From Patella vulgata (taxonomy: Eukaryota; Mollusca; Gastropoda; Patellidae): 64,000 nt of DNA. Shown here one piece after another: positions 12,496-25,501 of the stretch. Both the position numbers and the translations under genes were made by a program. A model generated the notes under the pieces. That model did no database searches and was not told the origin of the DNA. It saw nothing but the letters and a program-made list of their open reading frames with translations. Numbering within the stretch: the first letter of the stretch is position 1; each line of letters opens with the position of its first letter. The DNA lies in contig NC_065882.2 in assembly GCF_932274485.2 (NCBI RefSeq), forward strand, positions 60,859,431-60,923,430. The letters are read 5' to 3'.

Positions 12496-12705
12496 GACAT
12501 ATTCACATGGCGAAAGCCTTAACATTAAAATTGTAATTCACATTGCAAAATTAGCCTTATCATGACAATTGGGAAATTAACATGACTAAATAGCCCTTAA
12601 CACGGAAAATGAGGAATTCATATGGCTAAAAGGCCTTAACATGACAAATGGGGAATTCACATACTCACATAGCTAAAAAAAAAAAAGACCTGAACATGAC
12701 AATTT
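12496..12705. repeat. Degenerate 42-bp minisatellite
   Basis: About five units of the pattern CATGACAAATGGGGAATTCA then CATGGCTAAAAGGCCTTAA. Most of the array is copied again within the 511-bp duplication downstream. Confidence 0.75.
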
Positions 12706-13542
12706 ACATCATAAAGTCAACCAGCATTTGCCAGGCAAGATATGCCCACATTTGGCAAGAGATGGATAGAGAACAAATTTTTGTACAATCAGGGGCCATA
12801 ATCCAGAAAGTTAGGGTCTGAAATGCACAAATATCTTTGGGATATAAAGATATATTTTAAGGTTCATCAAAATCGGATAAAAATTGTGACCTTTAGAGAG
12901 TCCACCCACAACCTTCGTATTACATACTTTTACACTATTTGTGGCCATTTTGTACGCCAGTTTCAATCTAATTTTCACGAAATTCGAACTCAACTGACAT
13001 TATATTCGAATGGTTTTTTTTAAATCAGATAAACATTAAAATTGTAATTCACATTGCAAAATTAGCCTTATCATGACAATTGGGAAATTAACATGACTAA
13101 ATAGCCCTTAACACGGAAAATGAGGAATTCATATGGCTAAAAGGCCTTAACATGACAAATGGGGAATTCACATACTCACATAGCTAAAAAAAAAAAAGAC
13201 CTGAACATGACAATTTACATCATAAAGTCAACCAGCATTTGCCAGGCAAGATATGCCCACATTTGGCAAGAGATGGATAGAGAACAAATTTTTGTACAAT
13301 CAGGGGCCATAATCCAGAAAGTTAGGGTCTGAAATGCACAAATATCTTTGGGATATAAAGATATATTTTAAGGTTCATCAAAATCGGATAAAAATTGTGA
13401 CCTTTAGAGAGTCCACCCACAACCTTCGTATTACATACTTTTACACTATTTGTGGCCATTTTGTACGCCAGTTTCAATCTAATTTTCACGAAATTCGAAC
13501 TCAACTGACATTATATTCGAATGGTTTTTTTTAAATCAGATA
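12521..13542. repeat. Apparently exact 511-bp tandem duplication
   Basis: Bases 12521-13031 are repeated at 13032-13542 with no difference that I could find on reading. AACATT is shared by both junctions (12521 and 13543). The unit contains minisatellite flank plus the head and first core of a pearl-like element, so it does not follow element borders. It is either a very recent duplication or an assembly join of two haplotypes. Confidence 0.95.
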
Positions 13543-13966
13543 AACATTGTGACCGTAGTGGGACCACAAGCTAAAAATACGACTTTTCGTAAAATCAGGG
13601 GCCATAATTCAAGAAGTTACGATCAGATATGCACAAATATCCAAAGGGACCAAGAACTTTGGGTTATAAACATGCATCTCAAGTTTCATCAAAATCGGAT
13701 AGAAATTGTGACCTGTAGTGGGTCCACAGGCTAAAAACGTGATTTTTCGTACAATCAGAAGACATAATCCATGAAGTTATGGTCCAATACCGACAGAAAC
13801 CGAGTTCTTTGGGAGATAGACCTATATTTCAAGTTTTGTCAAAATCAGATAAAAATTGTGACCTGTAGAGTTTCCACAAACAAATTGTGGACAGACAGAC
13901 GGACGTTCTGACGGACAGAGGCGACGGCATAATACGTCCACATGAAAAAGTGGCCAAATAAAAAGA
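12721..13966 (+). mobile_element. Pearl/DINE-like non-autonomous Helentron-type element (copy 1)
   Basis: The head CCAGCATTTGCCAGGCAAGA and TATGCCCACATTTGG occurs at 12721 and, through the 511-bp duplication, at 13232. Core units carry the family phrases GGGGCCATAATCC, AAATCGGATAAAAATTGTGA and a GGTCCACA-type boundary. Near the right end come ACAGACAGACGGACG-type repeats and a drifted terminal hairpin (TACGTCCACATGAAAAAGTG). It has no coding capacity. Bivalve pearl elements have this same order: head, tandem cores, ACGG-type microsatellite, hairpin. Confidence 0.8.
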
Positions 13967-15228
13967 AAATCAAAATGGATGGATTTGACATTATCTGTTT
14001 TATTTTTAATGTTTAACAAATGCTAAAAAAAAAAGAACGTCAAAAGATACCCAGTTTTATTTTTGACAAATCTACTTCCTCCTTCAGACTAAGTGATAAT
14101 TACCGAATTCAATAAAAGTTCTTTTTTCATGTGATAAGGGAAAAAAATTTAAAACACAAAATGCCTCAGTTGTATTCCCAAGATACTATCAAATAAATCA
14201 CACAATACTAAAATAGATCGAAGGAAATGTTTTTGTTCAAATCGTGTTTCATTTCCGTGTCCAAAATCACTAGAATTCAAACAGGTCAGGTGACATTTTT
14301 TACCAATCAATAAAGTGGATTAGCTGTTATTTTTTTGTGAGGTTGTGAGAATCACCCGTGGGAAAGCGCTAATCAACCGAAATAATTCACCACGATATCA
14401 CGAATGACATTTTTTAATCTGTATCAAGACAGAGCAATCTAGAAGGAGGATAAAGTTAAGCAATATCACTCAAAGATAGATTTTTTTGAGTCATTAAGAC
14501 AATTTTCAAGACCCTTCTATAGCCTAAGTCACTTTTAAGCAGGTCTTTTTACAATAGATAAATACAGACACAGGTTTATTAGGGTTTGTAAAATCTGAGG
14601 TCAACTTTTTCATCCATTACTTACAAACAGCCATAAGTCATTAAATATCCAATGATAATATCATTGCTTGGTCTGTTACATTAATGATATAAACAGAACA
14701 GTTCACTATTTAGTTCACTAAATACGAGATCAAGGCGTGGGCTGAAAAAAGTTCCTAAGGGTTTTCTGCCTGGAAGGAAAACTAAGATATGTGGTATACC
14801 ATTGGCACCATGTGAAAGATCCCATGACAATAAGAAATCAAAACAGCAGTAGGCCTTAGCGCCACTGCTTGGGCAAAATTTAATAGTGGTTAGTAATCAT
14901 GGAAACTCGTGAGAAATGTATAAGTTGTCAGTAGTCACTTAAACCCATTAGTACTTGCACCGTACGTCAGTATTCCTATAAATGTTCAGTAATAATCATA
15001 AGGTGAGTATTTAAGTTAATTGGTAAGTATTCCTTACTTGTGTCAGTATTTAAAAATAACATGAGTAATTAAACAAATGTGAGTTAATCCAAACATATCA
15101 ACATCCAGGCGCGTGTGCGAGAAATTGGCGAAAGCGTGACTAATTAAGAAAAGGTCATTATTGAGACTACCATTCACTATCTGGGTCAAATCGCCAGTTT
15201 TGTTTGATCTGCGTCAGTAATTGGTACC
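13967..15228. other. AT-rich DNA, no gene; CpG-raised patch at 15100-15240
   Basis: No repeat family recognised except a possible scrap near 14735-14880. The patch at 15100-15240 has clearly more CpG than its surroundings and leads into the promoter-like block at 15229. Confidence 0.4.
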
Positions 15229-15264
15229 GACGTCAGTAGAGCGTGAAATCATTTACTATATAAA
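15229..15264 (+). promoter_or_regulatory. Candidate promoter: CRE-like site plus TATA box
   Basis: GACGTCA at 15229-15235 sits 22 bases upstream of TATATAAA at 15257-15264, next to the local CpG-rich patch. A plus-strand start near 15290 would be expected. The first substantial frame downstream (15441-15650, 69 codons, starting MCKTQLNGCLNQK) has one hydrophobic stretch (MCIVMLFTFIPVGF) but no family motif, so the gene it would serve is unknown. AT-rich DNA yields TATA strings by chance. Confidence 0.25.
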
Positions 15265-15796
15265 TTTCTGGTGAAGATTGTTATAAATGATTAGTATCGG
15301 TTAAATTGTAACTTTTCCGTTAAATCGTCACTACATCCTGAATTTATGATTAATTATTTAATAATATTCTTGAATAAGGGGGAATAATGGATGCCAGTTA
15401 ACAACAGGACTATTTGTCGGTGATTTAGATCGCTGCCGTAATGTGTAAAACACAACTTAATGGGTGTCTCAACCAGAAAAATGGCGCAATGTGTATTGTT
15501 ATGTTATTTACATTCATTCCTGTTGGATTCAATTTGGAATCAACACCAATGGTTAAAAAAGTACAAAGTACAAATATTTTCACTAATTTTATTGAAATAG
15601 ATATGAGCACAGGAGATTCGTGTGAATATCTATTTACATATGAGAAATAAGCTTTTATAATTATAACTATTAGACAATATATACAGCGATGAAAATAGTA
15701 ATAACATGTACAATATAAAATATCAAACGTTCTATGCACAAATGCACTACCCGACGGGGTAACAAGTCATTTGGCAGTTAACTTTATTAGCTTTAA

Positions 15797-16916
15797 CCAG
15801 CGGCTGCCAGGCAGGATACGCCCACATTTTCGAGAGATGGATAGAAAACAAGCTAAAACGAAAGTGATTTTTCGTAAAATCAGGGGCCATAATTCGGGAA
15901 GTTACGATCCGATATGCACGAATATCGAAAGGAACCAAGATCTTTGGGTTATAAACTTACATTTCAAGTTTCAACAAAATCGGATAAAAATTGTGACCTC
16001 TATAGGGTCCACCATCTTGATATACCATGCTTTTACGCTATTTGAGAACGAACGGCAGCCATTTTGTCTGTTAGTTTTGGGCCGATTTTCACGAAATTCG
16101 AACTCAACCGACCTTAGGGTTTAACGGTGATATAATAAAACGTTTTTTTAAATCGGATAAAAATTATGACCTCTATAGGGTCCACAAGCTAAAAACGCGA
16201 TTTGTCATACAATAAGGGGCCATAATTCATGAAGTTACGGTCCGATATGCGCAAATATCAAAAGGAACCGAGATCTTTGTGTTATAAACTTACATTTCAA
16301 GTTTAAACAAAATCGGATAAAAATTGTAACCTCTATAGGGTCCACAACCTTGATATACCATATTTTTACGCTATTTGAGAACGAAGGGCGGCCATTTTGT
16401 CTGTCAGTTTTGGGCCGATTTTTACGAAATACGAACTCAGCCGTCCTTAGGGTATAATGGTGATATATTAACACGTTTTTTTAAATTGGATAAAAATTAT
16501 GACCTCTATAGGGTCCACAAGCCAAACAACGCGTTTTTGCGTACAATCAGGGGCCATAATTCAGTAAGTTAGGGTCCGATATGCACGAATATCGAAAGGA
16601 ACCGAGATCTTTGGGTTATAAACTTACATTTCGAGTTTCAACAAAATCGGATAAAAATTGTGACCTCTACAGTGTTCACAAGCCAAAAACGTGATTTTTC
16701 GTACAATCAGGGGCCATAATCCATGAAGTTACGGTCCGATAGATGCCAATATCGAAAGGAACCGAGATCTTAGGGTGATAAACCTATATTTCAAGTTTCA
16801 TTGAAATCGGATAAAAATTGTGACCTGTAGACTGTTCACAAACAATTGTGGACGGACGGACGGACGGACGGGGGCGACGACAATATACGCCCACATGAAA
16901 ATGTGGGCGTATAAAA
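15797..16916 (+). mobile_element. Pearl/DINE-like Helentron-type element (copy 2, best preserved)
   Basis: The head is CCAGCGGCTGCCAGGCAGGA followed by TACGCCCACATTTTC. GGGGCCATAATTC marks recur at about 15883, 16216, 16550 and 16710, so the body alternates about 160-bp cores with a second, about 173-bp core type (two about 334-bp dimers and one monomer). ACGG repeats sit at 16855-16872. The terminal hairpin at 16885-16912 has a perfect 12-bp stem and GAAA loop, then AAAAAG. There is no transposase; mobilisation by a relative is expected for this class. Frames crossing it are not genes. Confidence 0.87.
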
Positions 16917-16949
16917 AGGATATTTATTAAATATACAAGCCAACAGTGA

Positions 16950-17895
16950 GGCTGACGCCCCCTGCCGAAATACCAAAATAAATATAGATGACACATATTA
17001 ATTAATAGCACATTTATTTTTTTTAAAAGTATCGAGCAATCAAACTATACACTAAGTTTCATCACTCTCTACCAAATAGAATCAAGATTATCTTGTCTCA
17101 AAGCATCGACAAATAATATTAGTTAGCTCTGTTTAGCTTCAGCTCGAAATGTTAATCACTGAACTCAGTCAAGACATTCACCTAATGAATATCTACATCA
17201 AGTTTAAACATTCTACCTCAATTAAAAGCAGAGTTGTTATGTTCGAAAGTCTTGACCAATCAAATTGCTCATCGCTCCTTAGTCTAAGCAGAAAATTCTC
17301 ACCATCGAACATAGTCAAGGTAATGATATAAGGAATCTTTATTCGGAGTTTCATCGCTCTCACTTCATTATAACCAAAGTTATTGTGCCCCAAAGCATCA
17401 ACCATTTAGATTGCTTATCGTAAGCATACAATGTTCATCATCGAACTAAATCAAGGCATTCACCTAATGAAAGTGTACATCAAGTTTGAACATTCTACAT
17501 CAATTAGAATGAGAGTTATTGTGTTTCAATGTCTCAACCAATCAAATTGCTTATCGCTCTGCTTACCCTGAGGAGAAAATGCTCATTATCGAACTTAGTC
17601 AAGGTATTGATGTAATGAAACTATACACCAAGTTTCATCACTCTCGCTTAATTAGAACTAAAGTTATCGTGTCCCAAAGCATCAACCAATCAAATTGCTT
17701 ATCTCTGCTTACCCTAAGCAGAAAATGCTCATCTTCTAACTCCATCAAGGCAATGACCTAATAAACACCTACACCAAGTTTGAACATTCTAGCTCAAATC
17801 AGAAAGAGAGTTATTGTGTCCCAAAAAGTGTGGCAAACAGACGGACGAACGGACGAACCTATTTTAATAGTCCCCTGCTTTCTTCGAAAGACGGA
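16950..17895 (+). mobile_element. Second repeat family with about 148-bp units and terminal hairpin
   Basis: Five related units span about 17110-17835, marked by CAACCAATCAAATTGCT at about 17255, 17537 and 17685. The right end has CAGACGGACGAACGGACGAA, then a CTTTC..GAAAG hairpin (17879-17890) and GACGGAGGACAAAAA. This layout matches the pearl-like elements but the sequence is different. The left boundary is uncertain. The first part (16970-17045) recurs at 46512-46600. Confidence 0.65.
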
Positions 17896-18011
17896 GGACA
17901 AAAATGTGACCTGTGCTGGCAAAATGAATCGCAATGAAGAAATTAAAAAGTTTGAGTTATTGTAATTTTCATATGTTCCATTTCAATAAATACTATCCCT
18001 ACAATACTTAC

Positions 18012-18100
18012 CTTCCTCTTCCCCCAGTCCAAGCAAAATTTGTTTAATAAAAATTTCAATTTTCTTATCAATACAGTAATACATTATGTTCAAGTCAAGG
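18012..18100 (-). CDS. Candidate internal exon, unknown protein
   Basis: On the minus strand, TTAATTGTCTACAG (acceptor) and GGAAG/GTAAGTATTG (strong donor) bound 89 bases. After one leading base, 29 codons are open and include IMYYCIDKKIEIFIKQILLG and LGLGEEE, ending with one base (phase 1). That phase fits the candidate exon at 7073-7136. The GC content is only modestly raised. No domain recognised. If real, the intron to the next candidate is about 11 kb and full of repeats. Confidence 0.33.
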
Positions 18101-19992
18101 CTGTAGACAATTAATTACATAATCTCAAAACAGTTCCATAACATTGTTTAATTTGGATAAAGAACAGAAGTTATGAAATTGACATAATGGTGCCGATTAC
18201 TTGTGATAAAAATTTAATAAAAGGAAAAATATTACTCTCAAATGCTGACAAGACAAATAAGAATTATTAACTGGCAGTACAAGAAAAGAAACCGAAGGCT
18301 CCCGGATTGATTTCTGTCTACCAATACATCACAGCTAATAACAGTCTTTACTAAGGAAATGAAGATCTACTGTGACATACATGTAATTCCACTAGTTCTA
18401 AATCAGGAATGGTTTATATTTTTCTTTGTGTGGTCAATGTATAATTTGTTATTCAGAGATACTTTTGGCCCTTCATGGCAAAATAGATAATACCTCTTAC
18501 AGAGCTTTCTGGAATGAGCCCAGTAAAGTAATTTGGATACATTACATTAGAAAAGTAAACTGTGTCGGTCCTGTATCTGTTTGTTGCTCATTAGTATTCT
18601 CAATCATTCCACCCAAAGTTGTCCCTGCTTTGGCTATGCCAAATATAATCCACAGGACAAAATAGCCTTAAATTTGTATAAATTTTGTGACAGGATTCTG
18701 CAGTCAAGAACTGATCCAATGACCACAGGCATGGAATCTGTATGGCCAAAGGGAATTCCCCACGACCAAGTCAGTACTTAGTAGGTACTTTATTTAAACT
18801 CAAGATACGACAAAACAGAACAATCTAGGCATCCCTAAATATACAAACAATCACACAGCATACCACATATTTACATCCCTGCTACAATTGTCATACAAAA
18901 ATTTCTTATATGTCTTTTATTGTATATGTTATACATCACATCCTTGTTTTCATGGTGCATTACATGTGTTTGTCTTTTTCTTAATTATGTGATACAATTT
19001 TCTAGAATATCTGCATACCAATCTGATACATGTACCTACCCCGAACGGCTGAACTATACATAGCGGTACATGTTCTATTGGTTAATTGCTGGAGACAACT
19101 CACGGAACTCTATTTTGAAGAATGCAAAATTACCTATGAACAAAAACTAAATTATGTGGGTTGGCAATTGGCATTGGCAACATACACGTACACCTTTAGC
19201 CGACCACCTATAAAAACTTGTCTGTAAATGTCAACCAAGCCGACCAAGTTCTCATGCCACTGCAGCTACCTTGTTAGGAGTCATGCAGAGACAATACAGA
19301 CTGGAATGATTGAGACTTGCTCATATTATGACATTACAACTCCACTGTATATAAATATGCAGCTCTGCAGGATGATCTTTCTATTTATTTCATCTGTCAC
19401 ACGCCCTACCAATGATTTTCTTGACTTAAAATATGTTAATTGTATCTCAATAATTCAAACGTTTTCTTTAGTTAATTACCTTATTCTCAGAATATCAATT
19501 TTCTTAGAAAGATACTTTTATTCTCATTCTATAACAAACCCTTTTTTTCTCCATGTTTTTCTTAAAACTACTTTCAATTGGGAGCCCTCTCCGCACTAAT
19601 GGATTTACTTAAGTCTTAAATGCATGTAAAAAATGTGCTTATATTTAATTCGTGACAATGTTGTCTGGATATTGATTAATCTAAAAATAACCGTGAAACA
19701 CTCTCCAGGGATAAGTTACCTTAAATAAATGGTGATTGTCTAATCCATTACAAATCTCAGATCAACAGAAACACAGGACCTCTTACTAAATTACCATCAA
19801 ATGTTAATTTAGGAGTCTATATTTTTGATATGGATCAATCACACTCATAAGCAACTGGAAGATTTGTCCGATTAAAAACACTTATATGTCACTTATATAC
19901 TTGATCTAATATTTAAATTAATCTTTTGATACACTTAATATAACACAGATTTATTAACAAGTTAACACCAGATGGAAAGAAATTTGGAACTG
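18101..19992. other. AT-rich DNA with several overlapping short frames, none called
   Basis: Frames at 18426-18781 and 19030-19599 overlap in different phases, lack recognisable motifs and have no consistent splice signals. Without RNA evidence I treat them as chance. Confidence 0.35.
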
Positions 19993-20215
19993 CGGTGACT
20001 CATTGAGTAGTAAGATGCTGGTTTGCTAACCAGGAGGTCTCAGGTTCACTCTTGGTTTTGATCAAGAAAGTTCCTGACAAGTTAACAGTATCTAGTTATT
20101 TGGATGGGATGAAAAACTGAGGTCCTGTGTACACATTGACATGCACGTAACAGAATCCTTGAAAGTTGGAATTCGAAATAAGAGTATAGGCTGTATAGTG
20201 CTGCTGTCTGCGACA
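19993..20215 (+). mobile_element. SINE-A copy, plus orientation
   Basis: The tRNA-like head is easiest to read here: GCGGTGACTCATTGAGTAG (A-box-like), CTGGTTTGCTAACCAG (anticodon-stem-like) and CAGGTTCACTCTTGG (B-box-like). Family body sequence follows (TGTGTACACATTGACATGCA), degraded toward the tail. Confidence 0.72.
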
Positions 20216-20248
20216 ATTTCCCTCTGTATCAACTCATTGTGACAATGA

Positions 20249-20530
20249 TGAGAGAGAGAGAGCGAGAGAAATGGGGTTTAACGTCCACTCGACACAAACT
20301 AGGTCATTTCGGGACTAACATATGGTTTAATTTTATTTACATAATTCACTTGCGCGTAGGGGTCTTTAGCAGTGGGAGGAAAACGGAGGCCCCGGAGAAA
20401 ACCCACGAGGTTGGACAGGCGACCCTACTCCTTGCCACGTACAACCGGGGATCCGAAACCAAGCCAGTCGACTCAATGACAGACTTTATGATACAGGGCG
20501 CGCACACTAACCATTCAGCCATCCAACCCC
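20249..20530 (-). mobile_element. SINE-B copy, most complete
   Basis: It starts with a GAGAGAGAGAG tract and GGGGTTTAACGTCCACTCGA. It ends with GC-rich sequence whose complement is tRNA-like: TTGGATGGCTGAATGGTTAG (A-box-like) and GGTTTCGGATCCCCGG (B-box-like). The 99-codon frame across it is a by-product. Partial relatives lie at about 3340, 8605 and 24440. Confidence 0.7.
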
Positions 20531-23500
20531 CCTTGTGACAATGAACAACCTATTGTAAACTATACAGATCAGATGAATACATGTCACATGCTCACATTAC
20601 CAAGCCAGATATGTGTTGATTATAGCTCCACATACACCTGATAAGGGACGAGGGCCAAAGGCCTAAATTTGAAAGAGGAAAGGAAGTAGGAGATTTATGG
20701 TATTAAATTATACTTGATTGGCCATTTGTCCTAGAATATGACCCAAATTGTTAAGGAACAACCTATGGTAAAAAATAAACTTAATTTGAATAACTTAAAA
20801 AGAAAAATTATGTACATAATAAGCCACTTATTTGTGGACATTGGAAAAACACCTCAACTGGAGTCTAAAAATTAAATAAATAACACATAATTAGAACATA
20901 TCATGATCAACATTCCTTTACAAAGAGTTTTGAGCTGTGTATTTTTTTTCAAATCAGTACACTGATTAAATCTTTTTGTAGATTCAAACAGAATGAAATC
21001 CTTTATAGTTCTTGATTTTTAAAATATTTTTTTGTGAAACCAGACATCAAAATAGCTCAATTAACAGAAACAAAACTGTTAATCATTGAAGCAGTCGAAA
21101 GACACCACATCCGGAAGACGTCAATTTCAAACCAAATATAGAAAACACCAATACTGTTTTTTGTTGATATCAACGAGTGAAAACAAATAACTTTATCATG
21201 TTAACCAATTACTCTTAGAGCAAAAATGAGTAAACCAATCGATAAATATATCTTTATTTAAACCACTGCTGATATCTTCAAAGTGCATCTATTAATGTCC
21301 ATCTTATAATAATAATATGCGTGGGGCATGGGGCTATTATTATTAGTGAGATCAAAAACTATGTTCAATATTCTTAAAGAATAATCAATGCCAATTTATT
21401 GAGTCAATAACCCTCAATTGCTTTATCCATGATTGGGTCAAATTACCGAAAGAATTCAAACAAAACCTAAGCATGAATATTATTATTATACTAAGGCCTG
21501 TGTCACTGTAGCCTAGCCTTTGGTCTAAAAGATCAATTCTGTACAAATTATTATACGTTTCTAATTCTATATCAAAGTAGGATTAGTAATGCTCTCCATT
21601 ACCATTTTTTGTCAAAAGATTAACCAATGACAAGAAAACAGGGAACAATTTTACCAATTCTTTTTAATTTATTGCCTTTACAAGTTTAAGACAAAGAATG
21701 AAATGGGTTTAACACCCTACTGTTCTGCACCAACCAGAATAATGAAGAAGAATCAAGTTTAAATGAGTGCTTGGGTCTATAATGAAAGCATTATAAAGAA
21801 TGCAGACTTTTTCTTTCCCTACATGTGCCCTCCATATTCCACATCCTACAAACATATGAATTAAAATCAAACTAAATGTATTTATTTTCAAGAACATCAT
21901 CATACTGCAAAAGTCCAATAAAAATTGCTGTCTGTGTTCTGGAAAAAAACATACTCTGCTTCATGCACAATACCTATCAATGTTAATAAACAGGGTGATG
22001 ATTCGGATACTTTGAAGTTTATCTCAACCACCAAGACACAATCAATATAGAGGTATTTCTAACATCAGATTTTTTTCGTAAAAAGGAAAATATTCTGAAC
22101 TGGAAATAGTCTTCACCAAATTTCCACATGACCCTGACAATCTAAATTTACAATTACTGCTTGCTTAATAGTATCGTCTGATTCTCTAGTCATAAAGATC
22201 TCCTATATTCTGTTTGCCTTATCCTGAATATTGACGATCTATTGTGTTCACTCATGCATAGAAAATGGCCAATCCTTATCACAAATTATTGGAACACGAC
22301 TCTCAATCAAAAATCTCTTAATCAGAAGAAAGGGAAAATAGTCAAGAACAGTCATTACAAACAAATATATAAACCTGTAACTTAAATCTCATGAAAATAT
22401 CAATGAATGGAGATGTAGGAACCCATAGAGGTGGACCTATAGGACCCTGAAGCTTGAAATGTTTTGGGGGACCTCGCAACCAGCATTGTAGTCTAGATAA
22501 CCACTGTTATCTTCTTCAGTGGGGTTTGTTCCATAAACCATCACTACAAATTTACATTGTTTTTTAACTGTTTGGTATATTGCTAACACATGGAAGAAAA
22601 ATATTAATGCAAAAACCCTTCACTTCTTCAATTCAAAAGGAACCTAATTCCTAGGATATTACATCCAATTATAGTACAGTAGCTGTTGGCCCCTTACATA
22701 TCTATTCCATGTAGTAACAGTTCTGCCATTACCATAAACCTTAACATTTTAAGCCATGTGTCCTAAAGTCACATGTGGGGCCCCTTCAGGATTTAGGGGC
22801 CCTGAAGCTTTTAAGCTACCTTAGTTTTATAGTAGATCCATGATTGGGCAGAGGTTATTCGAACCTGGTGTAAGCTGTAGATAATAAAGTCTGTTATCTA
22901 TATATACCGTTTAGTACTTGATAAGTGGCAAGGACTACCGGCTTTACATTGTGTGGGATTTCCATGTTGTCCTGTTTCTTTCCACTTCTAAAGGCTCTTA
23001 TGGACAAGCAAATTATACATAGGGTTACAATAAAAATATTGTACAATGTGTTAGTCCCAAAATAATTTAGTTAAACACCATCTTTCTCTGTCTCACCAAC
23101 ACAACACAACCCCCTAAAATGAAAACCAGATTTAACTAGATTTAGAAATATAAAATGTAGCCAGACTACCCTAATATTTCCCTTTGCCTAGGATCAAAAG
23201 GCAAAGTGTCCCTATGCACAAATGAATGTCAGTGATAATGTGACTGTAGTTATCCGCTCTTGTCTGAACTTATTGTAGGTTTAACATGCTTATATCATGA
23301 AATAATAAATCCATAAAATCAATCAGTTACTGTCTAGCAGAAACAAAAATCTAATATTTTCATAACTGAATAATAAATACTTTACAGTATTGAAAATATT
23401 GTTATTATAAAATAATCTAACAGACCTTCTGTCAACATGTGAAAAAAATTATTTATTGGAAAATTTGTCAATATAAAATAGGTTGTGAAAGGAAAAAATC

Positions 23501-24073
23501 ATCGAGCACTAAGTTGACGAAGCCAGTTGTTACGTTATTTCAACAACTAAAACACATGCTTTAACTACATAAAAACAACCACTTGCTCTAAAAATATAAT
23601 ATCAATATATTCTTTCACCGCATATTTACGTCCCCGCTTCAAGCTATATCATTTAATTGATGGCGCACAGCAGGTGACCAATATTTTCCATGCCCATTTG
23701 TTTTATGCTCGGAAAAACTATATCATCAAAACAAACAACTTGCGATTTTCCACCTACTGAGAATCACTTAGAGAAACAATGACAACAAATATTCTTGCTC
23801 CAGTCATTCACTGATATATAACCAGAAATGTCAATATTTTTAGATGCTTTCAACTTATTCATTTCTTGCATGACATTTGTTTGAAAAAAAAACAGAAGCA
23901 AACATTAAAAGCAATTGTCAACATCAAACATGTAATTTGTTTTGAATTATTGCTGTCATTTTCTTGAGGTCCAATGACACGTAAAATAATTAAAACAAGA
24001 ATTCCACATTTGTGATAAAAACTTTTTGTGCATGCACTTGATGGCATACTTCATAATCTTTCAAAGCAGTGGT
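20531..24073. other. Long AT-rich stretch, no gene recognised
   Basis: It holds a small SINE-A scrap at about 21697-21745 (ATGGGTTTAACACCCTACTG). Around 21091-21130 the minus strand has a GGTTTGAAATTGACGTCTTC string that looks like a SINE B-box remnant. Nothing else seen. Confidence 0.45.
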
Positions 24074-24187
24074 TTAAATAAATCCATTTAGACACTTTAG
24101 AAGCATGATGTTGTTGGCTTCAGGATCAGTCCAGTTGATCCTCATCCCTTGCATTATGATGGTGTCTGGCAGAGGGGTAGTGTGACC
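24074..24187 (-). CDS. Candidate terminal exon, unknown protein
   Basis: After an AG at 24188-24189 (minus strand), 37 open codons end in TAA. They include TTPLPDTIIMQGMRINWTDP and EANNIMLLKCLNGF, with GC clearly above the flanks. The acceptor tract is weak. Because it ends in a stop here while other candidates continue further down, it would be an alternative 3' end or a separate gene. It may equally be a relic of a transposon coding region. Confidence 0.27.
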   Translation of the reverse strand, partial: GHTTPLPDTIIMQGMRINWTDPEANNIMLLKCLNGFI

Positions 24188-24439
24188 CTATTCAATCTCT
24201 GAAGATATCATCTACTTGTAGCTTCAAACTTAAACTATATTTCAATTAAATTATGGATTGTGATATTTTGTGCACAAAGTAATGTATGCTTACTATTTCT
24301 GGAACAGATGATATATTCTACTTTTCATATGAGGAGCTAACATGTGTACCATTGTATTCCAGACTGGGGTTAAAAAAAACGGTTGTGCTTTAGCCCTGGT
24401 CAGCACAATAATTAAACTTTCGTAGTTGAAGAAAGTGCG

Positions 24440-24605
24440 AAGGTGTCCTGCGTCCTCAGAACACTAGCTATTGAGACTAACATACAGCATATTTTTATAC
24501 TATGCTTGCATGTAGGTGACTGTGGAAGTGGGAGAAAACCGGATTAACAGATGAAAATGGACAAGATTAAGCAGACAACTCTGCTCCATGTCATGTATGA
24601 ATCCA
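24440..24605. mobile_element. SINE-B relic
   Basis: GAGACTAACATACAGCATAT, GTAGGTGACTGTGGAAGTGG and GAGAAAACC, followed by CACTCGGCCACCC, follow the SINE-B order with heavy drift. Confidence 0.45.
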
Positions 24606-25501
24606 CTCGGCCACCCATGGGACCATAGTAATTGTATCCTTTAATGGTTGGTAATGATCAATACAATAGCTCTAGAAGAGTTATACTACTGCCTTGGCCA
24701 AATTGCATACAAAGACATTGGTAAACTTATTATTAACTTATATTAATATCCGATCATTAATCACATCTAGCCAATTATACTGCTATGCATCTGATCAAAG
24801 TCTGACTAACGATGGATAAAGCTGCCATTAGTTGTAATTAGGGACAAACTAGGCGCTGTAATTATATAACTTGTTACACAAGTGATGACTACCTTTTACA
24901 AATAGATCAATTATTATACACTATAGTGTCCAGCCTCGTTGAATTAATAGTACGTATATCACAGGCAATACAAAAATAGTTTAATACGATTATTTGTCAG
25001 TTCCAGTTACACATCTTTTTCACGAATGGTACGTAGTCTGTTTGACTATGCGCATCTCCCTTTTAGTTCTATCAATCAGCAATTTGATGCAAGGAAGTCT
25101 ACAGTTAACCAACCATTCAAAACAGCCAGTATCAAAGCCAAGTGGTTGAACAAGTTGAACTTTTGATAAGATTACGTAGTATTAATACTATTACCGGTAC
25201 AAGCATCCATAGTTCAATTACCGTGAACAATTTGGACAGCAAGGGATTGGTTCAGATGGTTAATCTTAATCATATCATTATCATTATATCCTGTTATTGT
25301 CCTTAAATAATCAAATCAAGACTGCTTGGACAGTTTCCTAAATAAAAATGTCTTTTTTTCAAAAGTGATTTGTGCTTATAAACATACTGTAATATCAAGA
25401 TTTTTCTCTAAACAACGGCTGTATGAGGCATGATGACTAGTGTTGAATACCAAGATATAGTTTTTATAGTTGGAAAGACTGCATGTTAAAGTAACTAAGT
25501 A

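Noticed and set aside
18426-18781. Two overlapping plus-strand frames resembling a shifted gene
   Set aside because: No family similarity recognised and no consistent splice sites; joining them would be guesswork.
19993-20060. Possible tRNA gene
   Set aside because: It has A- and B-box-like strings, but the acceptor stem does not close and the sequence continues into a SINE body.
20239-20538. 99-codon frame
   Set aside because: It is the SINE-B sequence itself, including its tRNA-like end.
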